Positions 25,912 through 34,218 of a stretch of DNA of 64,000 bases are shown piece by piece. The notes beneath the pieces were generated by a model, which did not search any database, had not been told where the DNA came from, and was given only the letters and a program-made list of their open reading frames with translations. Within the stretch, counting starts at the first letter, position 1, and every line of letters begins with the position of its first letter. Source of the DNA: Luteibaculum oceani (GTDB lineage: Bacteria; Bacteroidota; Bacteroidia; Flavobacteriales_D; Luteibaculaceae); the NCBI RefSeq assembly GCF_007995015.1, contig NZ_VORB01000010.1, positions 62,001-126,000 of the forward strand, given 5' to 3'. Made by a program: the position numbers and the translations under genes.

Positions 25912-25947
25912 AAAAAGGCAGTAAAACTTTCGTTTTACTGCCTTTTT
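25912..25947 (-). terminator. Terminator of tRNA-Ser
   Basis: Perfect 16-bp inverted repeat AAAAAGGCAGTAAAAC with GTTTTACTGCCTTTTT, loop of 4 nt. Read on the minus strand it ends in a U-tract just downstream of tRNA-Ser. The adjacent repeat units contain a partial copy of it (GACTGCCTTTTTCTG). Confidence 0.9.
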
Positions 25948-25950
25948 CTG

Positions 25951-26038
<88 letters not shown>

Positions 26039-26048
26039 ATTGGGGGCG

Positions 26049-26078
26049 CAAATATAATACATTGTCTAAATCAAACAA
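26049..26078 (-). promoter_or_regulatory. Promoter of tRNA-Ser
   Basis: On the minus strand: TTG (26078-26076), a 19-nt spacer and TATATTTG (26056-26049), 10 nt before the tRNA. The -7 element and spacer length are the same as at tRNA-Pro. Confidence 0.78.
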
Positions 26079-26150
26079 CACCTTCGCTAAATATTTTGCA
26101 TCCTTACAATTCATTACCTTCGTGCCGCGAAAAAAATTAAATACCATATA

Positions 26151-27329
26151 ATGAAAGAAGTTTTTATTGTATCAGCCGTTCGTACTCCTATGGGATCTTT
26201 CCAAGGAGCATTATCTTCTGTTCCTGCAACCCAACTTGGGGCTACAGCAATCAAAGGTGCCTTAGATAAAGCTGGAGTTAAACCAGAGCACGTAAATGAA
26301 GTGTTTATGGGAAATGTTCTTCAGGCTAATAACGGTCAAGCTCCTGCTCGTCAAGCAGCAAAAGCAGCTGGATTGAGCAACGATGTTCCTTGTACTACTA
26401 TAAACAAGGTATGTGCATCGGGAATGAAGTCTATCATGTTTGCAGCACAAAGTATTATGTGCGGTGATAACGACCTTGTGGTAGCTGGTGGAATGGAAAA
26501 CATGAGCTCTGTTCCTTATTACCTTCCCGCAGCTAGAAATGGTATGCGTTTAGGGGATAATAAAGTGATTGATGGATTGGTAAAAGACGGGTTAACGGAT
26601 GTATACAACAAGTATCACATGGGTAACGCTGCTGAACTATGTGCATCAGAACACAACATTTCTCGCGAAGAGCAAGATAATTTCGCAATAGAATCTTATA
26701 AAAGATCTGCTGCTGCCTGGGAAGCTGGAAAATTCAAGGATGAAATCGTACCTGTTGAGGTTCCTCAAAGAAAGGGTGATCCTATCGTAATTTCTGAAGA
26801 TGAAGAATACAGAAACGTAAAAATGGAAAAAATTCCAGCTCTACGTCCTGTTTTCCAAAAAGATGGAACCGTAACTGCTGCAAATGCTTCGACACTAAAT
26901 GACGGTGCTTCTGCATTGGTGCTAGTTAGTAAAGAAAAAATGGAAGAGCTTGGGTTGAAGCCTATCGCTAAATTGGTTAGCTACGCCGATGCTGCTCAAG
27001 AACCTGAGCGTTTTACCACGGCGCCTGCAAAGGCACTTCCAATTGCCCTTAAAAAAGCTGGTTTATCTAAGGATCAAATTGATTTTTACGAATTAAACGA
27101 AGCCTTTTCTGTGGTAGGTATCGCAAACTGCAAAATCCTTGATCTAGCTTCTGATAAAGTAAACGTTAATGGTGGTGCTGTTTCTCTTGGTCACCCTCTG
27201 GGTTCTTCAGGTTCAAGAATTGTAGTTACCCTAATAAACGTTCTTAAGCAAAACAACGGAAAATACGGAGCTGCCGGTATTTGCAACGGTGGTGGAGGTG
27301 CTTCTGCACTTGTCGTAGAAAACGTTTAA
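26151..27329 (+). CDS. Acetyl-CoA C-acetyltransferase (thiolase)
   Basis: 392 residues, the standard thiolase length. The nucleophilic cysteine lies in NKVCASGMKSI (C88). The other active-site elements are NEAFSVV, the histidine in GHPLGSSGSR and the second cysteine in CNGGGGASA near the C-terminus. It condenses two acetyl-CoA or runs the reverse thiolysis. The domain order and GHPLGSSG motif fit the biosynthetic acetoacetyl-CoA (type II) group, but a beta-oxidation role is not excluded. Monocistronic, ended by the terminator at 27353. Confidence 0.95.
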   Translation: MKEVFIVSAVRTPMGSFQGALSSVPATQLGATAIKGALDKAGVKPEHVNEVFMGNVLQANNGQAPARQAAKAAGLSNDVPCTTINKVCASGMKSIMFAAQSIMCGDNDLVVAGGMENMSSVPYYLPAARNGMRLGDNKVIDGLVKDGLTDVYNKYHMGNAAELCASEHNISREEQDNFAIESYKRSAAAWEAGKFKDEIVPVEVPQRKGDPIVISEDEEYRNVKMEKIPALRPVFQKDGTVTAANASTLNDGASALVLVSKEKMEELGLKPIAKLVSYADAAQEPERFTTAPAKALPIALKKAGLSKDQIDFYELNEAFSVVGIANCKILDLASDKVNVNGGAVSLGHPLGSSGSRIVVTLINVLKQNNGKYGAAGICNGGGGASALVVENV

Positions 27330-27352
27330 GCAAATTCCAGAAATCATATATT

Positions 27353-27383
27353 AGGGCCGAAAAGAAATTTTCGGCCTTTTTTT
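27353..27383 (+). terminator. Terminator of the thiolase gene, abutting the next start codon
   Basis: 9-bp stem GGCCGAAAA/TTTTCGGCC with a GAAA loop, then seven T ending exactly at the base before the ATG of the NlpC/P60 gene (27384). Confidence 0.88.
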
Positions 27384-28145
27384 ATGAAAATAATCAACCT
27401 CCTGTACGTAATTCCCGGTAGAGCAGAACCTTCCGATAAAGCTGAAATGATTACTCAGCTCCTTTTTGGGGAAAGCCTAGAACTTCTTGAAGAACAAGAG
27501 AAATGGTGTAAGGTTAAAAACTTGGAGGATGATTACGAATGCTGGGTTGATAAAAAGCAACTCACCTTTGTTGAGGATGAAGAGTTTGAAGTGTGGAATT
27601 CAGTTAATAAATCTTACAACTGTGTTCCTCAGTTCACCCTACTTTCCAACCGAGGAAGTATCCACCTATCCTATGGTGCCTGGGTGCCAGATTCCCAAGC
27701 TATTAATATCGGTGATTGGCGGATATCTATTAAATCCACCATCCAATGCAAAGCAGATAACTGGTCAAGCTATGTAATCACTTGGATTAACACACCATAC
27801 CTATGGGGTGGTAAAACACTTATGGGTGTAGATTGTAGTGGGTTTGTACAACAATGTTTTGCTTATTTGGGAGTTTACTTACCCAGAGATGCATGGCAAC
27901 AGCAGCAAAAAGGTGAGTTAATAGGGAACGCATCTTCATGGAAAAAAGGTGATTTAGCTTTTTTTGAATCAAATGGCAAAGTAACCCACGTAGGGATAAT
28001 CTGGGAAGATCAAAAAATCATCCACGCCTCCGGAAGGGTTCGCATAGATCTTTTGTCGGAAGAAGGTATTAGAGACCTTAACGACATCAATAATTTAACT
28101 CACAAACTACATTCCGTTAAACGCGTTTATGAATTCGAGCATTAA
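27384..28145 (+). CDS. SH3-domain NlpC/P60 cysteine endopeptidase
   Basis: 253 residues. Two bacterial SH3-like segments (about 5-60 and 75-125; AEPSDKAEMITQLLFGE is typical) precede the NlpC/P60 catalytic domain. Catalytic residues are visible: the cysteine in GVDCSGFVQQCF, the histidine in KVTHVGII and a third polar histidine in KIIHASG. The family cleaves D-gamma-glutamyl-diaminopimelate links in peptidoglycan stem peptides. No signal peptide is seen, which suggests action on recycled cell-wall peptides in the cytoplasm, as for YkfC-like enzymes. The ATG directly follows the U-tract of the previous terminator. It overlaps the next gene by 17 bp. Confidence 0.9.
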   Translation: MKIINLLYVIPGRAEPSDKAEMITQLLFGESLELLEEQEKWCKVKNLEDDYECWVDKKQLTFVEDEEFEVWNSVNKSYNCVPQFTLLSNRGSIHLSYGAWVPDSQAINIGDWRISIKSTIQCKADNWSSYVITWINTPYLWGGKTLMGVDCSGFVQQCFAYLGVYLPRDAWQQQQKGELIGNASSWKKGDLAFFESNGKVTHVGIIWEDQKIIHASGRVRIDLLSEEGIRDLNDINNLTHKLHSVKRVYEFEH

Positions 28146-28677
28146 ACTTTTACTGGTCATCCTCTCAAGTGTCCTCCTCTCTTGCTCGCTTGGAAAGTAC
28201 AAAAGACCAAGTCAAAAGTATTTTCATGGATACGTTAATCTGGAAACGGGAGAACAAGTTGAGGGTAAAATCAAAATTAAACCGGTTTATACCCGATCGC
28301 TTAAAATTAAGCCCGAGGGAAGTAAAAACAAGAGAAAAATCCCTGTTTCTGAAATTAAGGATCTGAAAATAAACCTTGTTCGGTATGGCAAAATCGAAAT
28401 TAACGGACAGGAAAAGCTCCTAGAAATGGTGGCCTATGGAAAAGTTAATTTATACGCCTTTGACCAGTATTATAAAAACGAAATAAGAACCTTCTACTAT
28501 TTCGAAAATGAAAACGGAACGGTTTTTCAGCTTAACACCGACAACTACCTCGAAATTCTTTCAGACCACCTAACAGGGGTAGACGAAATTTCCGATAAGC
28601 TGTATTACGAGGAGGTGGAATACAACCAAATCATCAATTTAGTAAGACGCTACAATCAGAAGGTTTTAACTAACTGA
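28129..28677 (+). CDS. Putative lipoprotein, function unknown
   Basis: 182 residues. A lipoprotein signal, MNSSIKLLLVILSSVLLSCS, places the lipidated cysteine at about residue 19. The mature part is basic and beta-rich, with a strand pattern (YVNLETGEQVEGKIKIKP, then GKVNLYAFDQYY) that recalls small outer-membrane-associated lipoproteins. No family is recognised. The start lies inside the 3' end of the NlpC/P60 gene, so the two are translationally coupled. Confidence 0.68.
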   Translation: MNSSIKLLLVILSSVLLSCSLGKYKRPSQKYFHGYVNLETGEQVEGKIKIKPVYTRSLKIKPEGSKNKRKIPVSEIKDLKINLVRYGKIEINGQEKLLEMVAYGKVNLYAFDQYYKNEIRTFYYFENENGTVFQLNTDNYLEILSDHLTGVDEISDKLYYEEVEYNQIINLVRRYNQKVLTN

Positions 28678-28833
28678 TATTCTGACATTTATACCATGTC
28701 AATTAGACTTGCTTAAAAGTGAGTGTCTGACTAATTTTCCATTTTTATTTTTTGCTGCTGACAAAAAATCCGAAGCTTAGAAATAAAAATCTGTTGGATT
28801 GCTTTTTGTTGTAAATAGGAAAAAACAATAGCA

Positions 28834-31446
28834 ATGAATTTTGACAGATATACCCAAAATGCCCAGCAAGTCGTTCAAAGCGCGCAGGCTGAAGCCATTA
28901 AAAGGGATCATCAATTTATAGAACCCTCTCACCTACTAAAAGCATTAATTGATAAGGAAGAGGAGTTTATCTCCTATGTTTTTAAGAAACATTCCGCCAA
29001 CCTTCTAAATCTTAAATCGGTATTAGAGCTAGATTTAGATCGTTTACCAAAAGTACAAGGCGGAAACGTTCAATTGAGCCAGAACAGTTCCAAAGTTTTG
29101 GTGAAAGCAGAGAATTACCTGAAAGAATTTAAAGATGAGTATGTCGCCTCGGAACACCTCCTTTTATCAATTCTAGATAACGGCGGCAAAACAGGGCAAA
29201 TGCTAAAAGATGCCGGACTCAAATTGAAATCCGTAATCAATACCATAGCCGATTTAAGAAACGGAGACCGTGTTTCATCAAATACCCAGGAAACGGCATA
29301 CAAAGCGCTTGAGAAATTTGCAATCAACCTTAAAGAGCAGGCTAGAAATGGAAAATTAGACCCCGTTATTGGCCGTGACGATGAAATTAGACGTGTAATT
29401 CAAATACTATCCAGAAAAACCAAAAACAACCCCATTCTTATTGGAGAACCTGGTGTTGGTAAAACGGCCATTGCAGAGGGAATTGCTCATAGAATGGTGA
29501 AGGAGGATGTTCCAGAAAACCTATTATCCAAACAAATTTATGCCTTGGATATGGGTGCCTTAATTGCTGGTGCTAAGTACAAAGGAGAGTTTGAAGAACG
29601 CCTCAAAGGGGTTGTAAAAGAGGTGGTAAACTCCGATGGTAATATCATACTCTTTATAGACGAAATTCACACTTTGGTTGGAGCCGGTGGCGGCGAAGGA
29701 GCTATGGATGCCGCTAACATTCTTAAACCAGCCCTTGCTAGAGGAGAATTACGCGCTATAGGAGCCACCACCCTAAACGAATACCAAAAGTATTTTGAAA
29801 AGGATAAGGCCCTAGAAAGAAGATTCCAGAAAGTATTTGTAAGTGAACCAGATAGAGAGGCCGCTATATCGATACTTAGAGGTATTAAAGACAGATATGA
29901 AACCCACCACAAGGTTCTTATAAAGGACGAAGCCATTATAAGTGCAGTGGATCTTTCTACAAGGTACATTTCCGATAGATTCCTACCAGACAAAGCCATT
30001 GACTTAATGGATGAAGCGGCATCTAAGCTTCGCATGGAAATGAATTCTAAACCCGAGGAGTTAGATGAGGTGGACAGAAGAATCCTTCAGTTGGAAATTG
30101 AGAGAGAAGCCATCAAAAGAGAAAAAGACGAAGAGAAATTATCCAAACTTGGAGAAGAATTAGCCGACCTTAATAAAAAACGCCGCGACCTTAAGGCCCA
30201 ATGGGAAAAGGAAAAAGAAATAATAAACGGTGTACAAAGCGTAAAGGAGGAAATAGACGAGCTTAAACTCGCTGCTGAAAAGGCTGAAAGAGAAGGCGAC
30301 TACGGAAAAGTAGCAGAAATTAGATATGGAAAATTAAAAGAGCTAGAGTTAAAACTAGAAGAAGCGAAAAAGGCAATTCAAGAGCGTGCACACAGCTCTA
30401 AATTGTTAAAGGAAGAAGTTGATGCCGAGGAAATAGCCGATGTGGTTAGTAAATGGACAGGAATTCCTCTAAATAGAATGCTGGAAAGCGAAAGGGAGAA
30501 GCTTTTAAAATTAGAAGAACGACTTGTAAAGCGCGTTGTAGGGCAAGACGAGGCTCTTACCGCTGTTGCAGATGCCGTTCGAAGATCTAGGGCTGGTTTA
30601 CAGGACGAAAAGAAACCAATTGGATCCTTTTTATTCCTAGGATCAACAGGGGTAGGAAAAACGGAATTGGCTAAAGCACTAAGTGAATTCTTATTTAACG
30701 ACGAAAAAGCCATGACGCGAATTGACATGAGTGAGTTCCAAGAGCGTCACGCTGTTAGCCGCTTGGTAGGTTCTCCTCCTGGTTATGTGGGGTACGACGA
30801 AGGTGGTCAATTAACCGAAGCGGTTAGACGCCGCCCTTATTCGGTAATATTGTTAGACGAAATCGAAAAGGCCCACCCCGATGTATTTAACATTCTACTT
30901 CAGGTTCTTGACGATGGAAGATTAACTGACAACAAAGGCCGCACCGTAGATTTTAAAAACACCATAATTATTATGACCTCCAACATAGGGTCGGATATTA
31001 TTGCCAGCAATTTCGAAAATGCGGGCGACAACGAACTTGATGAAACCTACGAAACCACGAAAATTCAGGTATTCGAACTATTGAAGAAAAGTTTGCGCCC
31101 CGAGTTTTTAAACCGTATTGATGAAGTGGTAACCTTCCGACCACTGAATCAAAGTGTGATTAAAGACATCATTCGAATTCAGATGAACGCCGTAAATGCT
31201 CGACTCGAGGACAAGGGCCTAAACATCAAATTATCCGAGGAAGGATTAGAATGGCTTATAAATCAAGGATATGACCCAAGTTTTGGAGCGCGTCCAGTTA
31301 AGCGATTGATTCAAAATCAAATCCTGAACGAACTGTCGAAAGCTATATTAGGTGGCGAGGTTAAGGCTGGAGAAGAATTGGTAATGGATGTTTTTGAGGG
31401 CAAGGTGGTCTTTAGAAAACCGCTGGAGGAAGAAGCATTATTTTAA
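28834..31446 (+). CDS. clpB: ClpB protein disaggregase
   Basis: 870 residues, the usual ClpB length. A Clp-N repeat domain (1-145) is followed by the first AAA+ module (Walker [10 protein letters not shown], Walker [12 protein letters not shown]). A coiled-coil middle domain rich in E, K and L spans about 400-520, and the second AAA+ module follows ([24 protein letters not shown]), then the ClpB D2-small domain. With DnaK it solubilises heat-aggregated proteins. The coiled-coil insertion and lack of a ClpP-binding loop favour ClpB over ClpA/ClpC. It is preceded by a 156-bp gap with no clear sigma-32-like box. Confidence 0.97.
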   Translation: MNFDRYTQNAQQVVQSAQAEAIKRDHQFIEPSHLLKALIDKEEEFISYVFKKHSANLLNLKSVLELDLDRLPKVQGGNVQLSQNSSKVLVKAENYLKEFKDEYVASEHLLLSILDNGGKTGQMLKDAGLKLKSVINTIADLRNGDRVSSNTQETAYKALEKFAINLKEQARNGKLDPVIGRDDEIRRVIQILSRKTKNNPILIGEPGVGKTAIAEGIAHRMVKEDVPENLLSKQIYALDMGALIAGAKYKGEFEERLKGVVKEVVNSDGNIILFIDEIHTLVGAGGGEGAMDAANILKPALARGELRAIGATTLNEYQKYFEKDKALERRFQKVFVSEPDREAAISILRGIKDRYETHHKVLIKDEAIISAVDLSTRYISDRFLPDKAIDLMDEAASKLRMEMNSKPEELDEVDRRILQLEIEREAIKREKDEEKLSKLGEELADLNKKRRDLKAQWEKEKEIINGVQSVKEEIDELKLAAEKAEREGDYGKVAEIRYGKLKELELKLEEAKKAIQERAHSSKLLKEEVDAEEIADVVSKWTGIPLNRMLESEREKLLKLEERLVKRVVGQDEALTAVADAVRRSRAGLQDEKKPIGSFLFLGSTGVGKTELAKALSEFLFNDEKAMTRIDMSEFQERHAVSRLVGSPPGYVGYDEGGQLTEAVRRRPYSVILLDEIEKAHPDVFNILLQVLDDGRLTDNKGRTVDFKNTIIIMTSNIGSDIIASNFENAGDNELDETYETTKIQVFELLKKSLRPEFLNRIDEVVTFRPLNQSVIKDIIRIQMNAVNARLEDKGLNIKLSEEGLEWLINQGYDPSFGARPVKRLIQNQILNELSKAILGGEVKAGEELVMDVFEGKVVFRKPLEEEALF

Positions 31447-31469
31447 ACCAATGTTTTAGGAAAATGGAT

Positions 31470-31498
31470 AAGACCGCTCTTTACGGGCGGTCTTTTTA
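31470..31498 (+). terminator. Terminator of clpB
   Basis: 8-bp stem AAGACCGC/GCGGTCTT with a 9-nt loop and a T-run on the right. Confidence 0.85.
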
Positions 31499-31524
31499 TT
31501 TCAACCAACCATAAAATTGCAAAG

Positions 31525-31558
31525 CACAAAAAAAGGGCGACCCTTTGGATCGCCCTTT
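31525..31558 (-). terminator. Terminator of the 296-aa lipoprotein gene
   Basis: 9-bp stem AAAGGGCGA/TCGCCCTTT with a 9-nt loop; seven A on the left give the U-tract on the minus strand, 21 bp past the lipoprotein stop. Confidence 0.85.
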
Positions 31559-31579
31559 AAAATGTATTAGCTATAAAGC

Positions 31580-32470
31580 TTAGTTCATTACTACGTCGTT
31601 AGCAATCTTGTACTCGAAAGAGAATTTACCAAAATTTCTTTGTGCACCTGGGTTACATTCTTTATTCGAAGCATCTACTTCAACAACGCGTATTACAGCG
31701 TATCTATTTAAACCTCTTAGGTTAACAAAGATAAGTCCTTGCGCAGCATTTGCTGGATTATTAACTGTTGTGCTCGATTGACCTAAACCGTATGCGGTTT
31801 GAATTTGGGATTCAGTTGCATTTTCGAAGTTAAAGTTTGCAGTATTAACTGCATTTCCTACTACGAAACGAGTTCCGTTTTTAGACGTAAAAGATCCAGT
31901 GAATGCAGCATCTGCCTGGTCGGTATTTACCATATCCTTATTATCATCACTTGAGCTTGAACTTACCGCTAGAACGTTTATCAAATCGAAGGAACCAAGA
32001 CAGCTTGCGGGACCTGCGATGTGGCGGATGTTACCTTCTCTTAACTCTAATCCAATGGTAGTTACGTTAACTTCTCTTCTTGCAGTTTCTCCATCTCTAT
32101 CTGTTACAGAAAAAATAAACTTCTCTACACCAGAAACAGATCTTGCAGTATCCTGTAGCTCAAATTGGAAAGATGTTCCACTAATACTAGTATCCTTAAT
32201 AGTTATTGGAGTGTTGTTGAAAATACGCTCTATTTTAAAATTCTTAAGGTTTTTCTTAGATTGAGAGTTTTCAGTAGCCACTACCCTAAAGTTAAGAAGA
32301 GCTTGAGGAGCTACTGCGGTATCACCTGCAATAAAATTGTTTTCGTTATCCAATACTAGGGTTGGCCTTTTGCTTTCTCCACCGTTTCCATCTGATTCAC
32401 AAGAAACTAGTACTGCACCAGCTAAAAATGGCAATGCCAAACCAAGCATTACTTTCTTTAAAGTTTTCAT
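31580..32470 (-). CDS. Secreted lipoprotein, function unknown
   Basis: 296 residues. The signal peptide ends in a lipobox (GAVLVSC) followed by an acidic-glycine spacer (ESDGNGGES), which in Bacteroidota often directs lipoproteins to the cell surface. The mature protein is beta-rich. A possible Ig/cadherin-like part (about 40-140: PQALLNFRVVATENS, then VEKFIFSVTDRDGETARREV) is followed by a second domain with few charged clusters. No enzyme motif is recognised. It has its own promoter (32505-32533) and terminator, so it is monocistronic. Confidence 0.75.
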   Translation of the reverse strand: MKTLKKVMLGLALPFLAGAVLVSCESDGNGGESKRPTLVLDNENNFIAGDTAVAPQALLNFRVVATENSQSKKNLKNFKIERIFNNTPITIKDTSISGTSFQFELQDTARSVSGVEKFIFSVTDRDGETARREVNVTTIGLELREGNIRHIAGPASCLGSFDLINVLAVSSSSSDDNKDMVNTDQADAAFTGSFTSKNGTRFVVGNAVNTANFNFENATESQIQTAYGLGQSSTTVNNPANAAQGLIFVNLRGLNRYAVIRVVEVDASNKECNPGAQRNFGKFSFEYKIANDVVMN

Positions 32471-32504
32471 AGGTCTTTTAATTGTTAATTGTTGCGATTT
32501 TGTG

Positions 32505-32533
32505 CAAATTTAATTTTTCGACCACAGCAACAA
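32505..32533 (-). promoter_or_regulatory. Promoter of the 296-aa lipoprotein gene
   Basis: On the minus strand: TTG (32533-32531), an 18-nt spacer and TAAATTTG (32512-32505), 34 nt before the start codon. Confidence 0.7.
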
Positions 32534-32562
32534 AATATTTGATTAAAATACTTGTTAAACCA

Positions 32563-33069
32563 ATGAGTTTAGAACTTTTTGTTATTCGCCATGCAAAGTC
32601 CTCTTGGGCTGAAAATCAGTTAAAAGATTACGACCGACCCCTTAATAATCGAGGTTATAAATCCATAGAAATCATGGGTGAACACCTTAAAAGCCAACAA
32701 ATTAAGCCCGACATAATTCTTTATTCCACCGCTAAACGGACTACCGAAACCTTTGAGGGGCTTCTCCCCTTTGTTCAATCGGATCAATTAAAAATATCTC
32801 CTAACCGGATTTTGTATCACGCCTCCAGCCAAACCATTTTCTCTGCCATCAGTGAAATACCAACTAGCTGCAAGAAGGCATTTTATATTGGACACAATCC
32901 AGGTGTAACCGATTTTGTTAATGAGCTATGCGGAGAAAACATAAGCAATATCCCAACACTGGGGATAGCTCACATCCAACTCGAAATCAAATCTTGGAAT
33001 GAAATTTTTCTGGGAACGGGAACGCTAAAGGACTTTGTGTATCCTAAAAAGTTCTCCCCTAACCTCTAA
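32563..33069 (+). CDS. sixA: SixA-type phosphohistidine phosphatase (histidine phosphatase superfamily)
   Basis: The ATG at 32563 (MSLELFVIRHAKSSW) gives 168 residues; an upstream start at 32482 would add 27 atypical residues before the core. The RHG-type catalytic motif is VIRHAKSSW with the phosphorylated histidine. The second histidine is in YIGHNPGVTDFV. The arginine partner is in YSTAKRTTETF. SixA enzymes dephosphorylate phosphohistidine on phosphotransfer domains and PTS proteins. The target in this organism is unknown. It diverges from the lipoprotein promoter and converges on ilvE. Confidence 0.88.
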   Translation: MSLELFVIRHAKSSWAENQLKDYDRPLNNRGYKSIEIMGEHLKSQQIKPDIILYSTAKRTTETFEGLLPFVQSDQLKISPNRILYHASSQTIFSAISEIPTSCKKAFYIGHNPGVTDFVNELCGENISNIPTLGIAHIQLEIKSWNEIFLGTGTLKDFVYPKKFSPNL

Positions 33070-33081
33070 TAAGAAAGTGAA

Positions 33082-34146
33082 TTATACGCGGATATTCCAA
33101 GCAAATACGTCTTCTTCTAGGCCTCTTTTGTAAGCATTTAGGTAATCGGCCACTTTGTTGGAGAATTCTCTTTGCTCTATAGGAGGCAAATCAAAATCTT
33201 CATCACGGTAAGATAGACTTTCGATATGGGCAACAGTTGCTGCAGTACCAAGACCAAAGGCCTCTTTTAAGCTACCATCTTTAATTGCAGCAATCACCTC
33301 ATCAACCGAAACCTTTCTTTCTTCTACTTTATATCCCCAATGCTTAGCAATTTCCACTACGGACATACGGGTAATACTTCTTAGAATAGAATCGTTACTA
33401 GCCGGAGTTATCAAGGTGTCGTTTATCCTAAACATAACGTTCATGGTACCACTCTCCTCGATAAATTCGTGCGAACCACTGTTGGTCCAAATTAACTGGT
33501 CGTAACCTTGTTTCTGTGCTTGTTTAGCTGGATACAGTGAAGCGGCATAGTTTGCTGCAGTTTTTGCAAAACCTAATCCTCCTTGTCCCGCTCTCGAGTA
33601 GTGCTCTTCTATTTTAACTCTTACCGGCTTGTTGTAGTAGTTCGCCACCGGGCAAGTGAAAATGATAAATCTGTATGTATCAGACGGGCGAATTCCAATG
33701 AACTCGTCGGTTGCAAACATAAAGGGTCTTATATATAACGTTTGCCCCTCCTTGCCTGGCACCCATGCTCTATCTATATCGATAAGCTTTTTAAGCGCCT
33801 CAATGAACAGTTCCTTTGGAATTTCGGGCATACACATGCGCTGAGCCGATTTATTAAGTCGGTCTAAATTTGCCCCAGGCCTAAAAACTAGAATCTCTCC
33901 ATTTTCCGCTTTGTATGCTTTTAATCCTTCGAAAATGGTCTGACCGTAGTGCAGTGTAGAGTTAGCAGGACTAATTTCTATATTCTGATATGGAGTAATG
34001 CGTAGATCCTTCCACTCCCCATTCGCATAATCCATCACAAACATGTGATCGGAAAAGATTTTTCCGAAAGGAAGATTGTCGAAATCTACCTCTGCGATCT
34101 TAGAATTTGTGGTTTTATCTACTCGTATTTCCATAACATCCTTCAT
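33082..34146 (-). CDS. ilvE: Branched-chain amino acid aminotransferase
   Basis: 354 residues (a start at 34134, MEIRVDKTTN, is equally plausible). Fold type IV PLP enzyme: the Schiff-base lysine lies in GLGFAKTAANYAAS, the conserved glutamate in EFIEESGTMNVMF, and the phosphate-binding region is SNDSILRSITRM. Length and the ESGTMN motif match the larger, eukaryote-like BCAT class rather than E. coli IlvE. It interconverts leucine, isoleucine and valine with their 2-oxo acids. It is monocistronic and divergent from recQ. Confidence 0.95.
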   Translation of the reverse strand: MKDVMEIRVDKTTNSKIAEVDFDNLPFGKIFSDHMFVMDYANGEWKDLRITPYQNIEISPANSTLHYGQTIFEGLKAYKAENGEILVFRPGANLDRLNKSAQRMCMPEIPKELFIEALKKLIDIDRAWVPGKEGQTLYIRPFMFATDEFIGIRPSDTYRFIIFTCPVANYYNKPVRVKIEEHYSRAGQGGLGFAKTAANYAASLYPAKQAQKQGYDQLIWTNSGSHEFIEESGTMNVMFRINDTLITPASNDSILRSITRMSVVEIAKHWGYKVEERKVSVDEVIAAIKDGSLKEAFGLGTAATVAHIESLSYRDEDFDLPPIEQREFSNKVADYLNAYKRGLEEDVFAWNIRV

Positions 34147-34168
34147 ACCTCTCCACTTTAAAAGCGCA

Positions 34169-34202
34169 CAAATTTAATCATTAAGCCGATATTTAGCCCC
34201 AA
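34169..34202 (-). promoter_or_regulatory. Candidate promoter of ilvE
   Basis: On the minus strand: TTG (34202-34200), a long 23-nt spacer and TAAATTTG (34176-34169), 22 nt before the ATG at 34146. The -7 box is perfect, the spacer is at the upper limit. Confidence 0.5.
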
Positions 34203-34218
34203 AGTTGGATGAACGGAA

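Noticed and set aside
29667-30035. Minus-strand ORF of 122 codons inside clpB
   Set aside because: Antisense to the highly conserved first AAA+ module; no independent evidence of coding.
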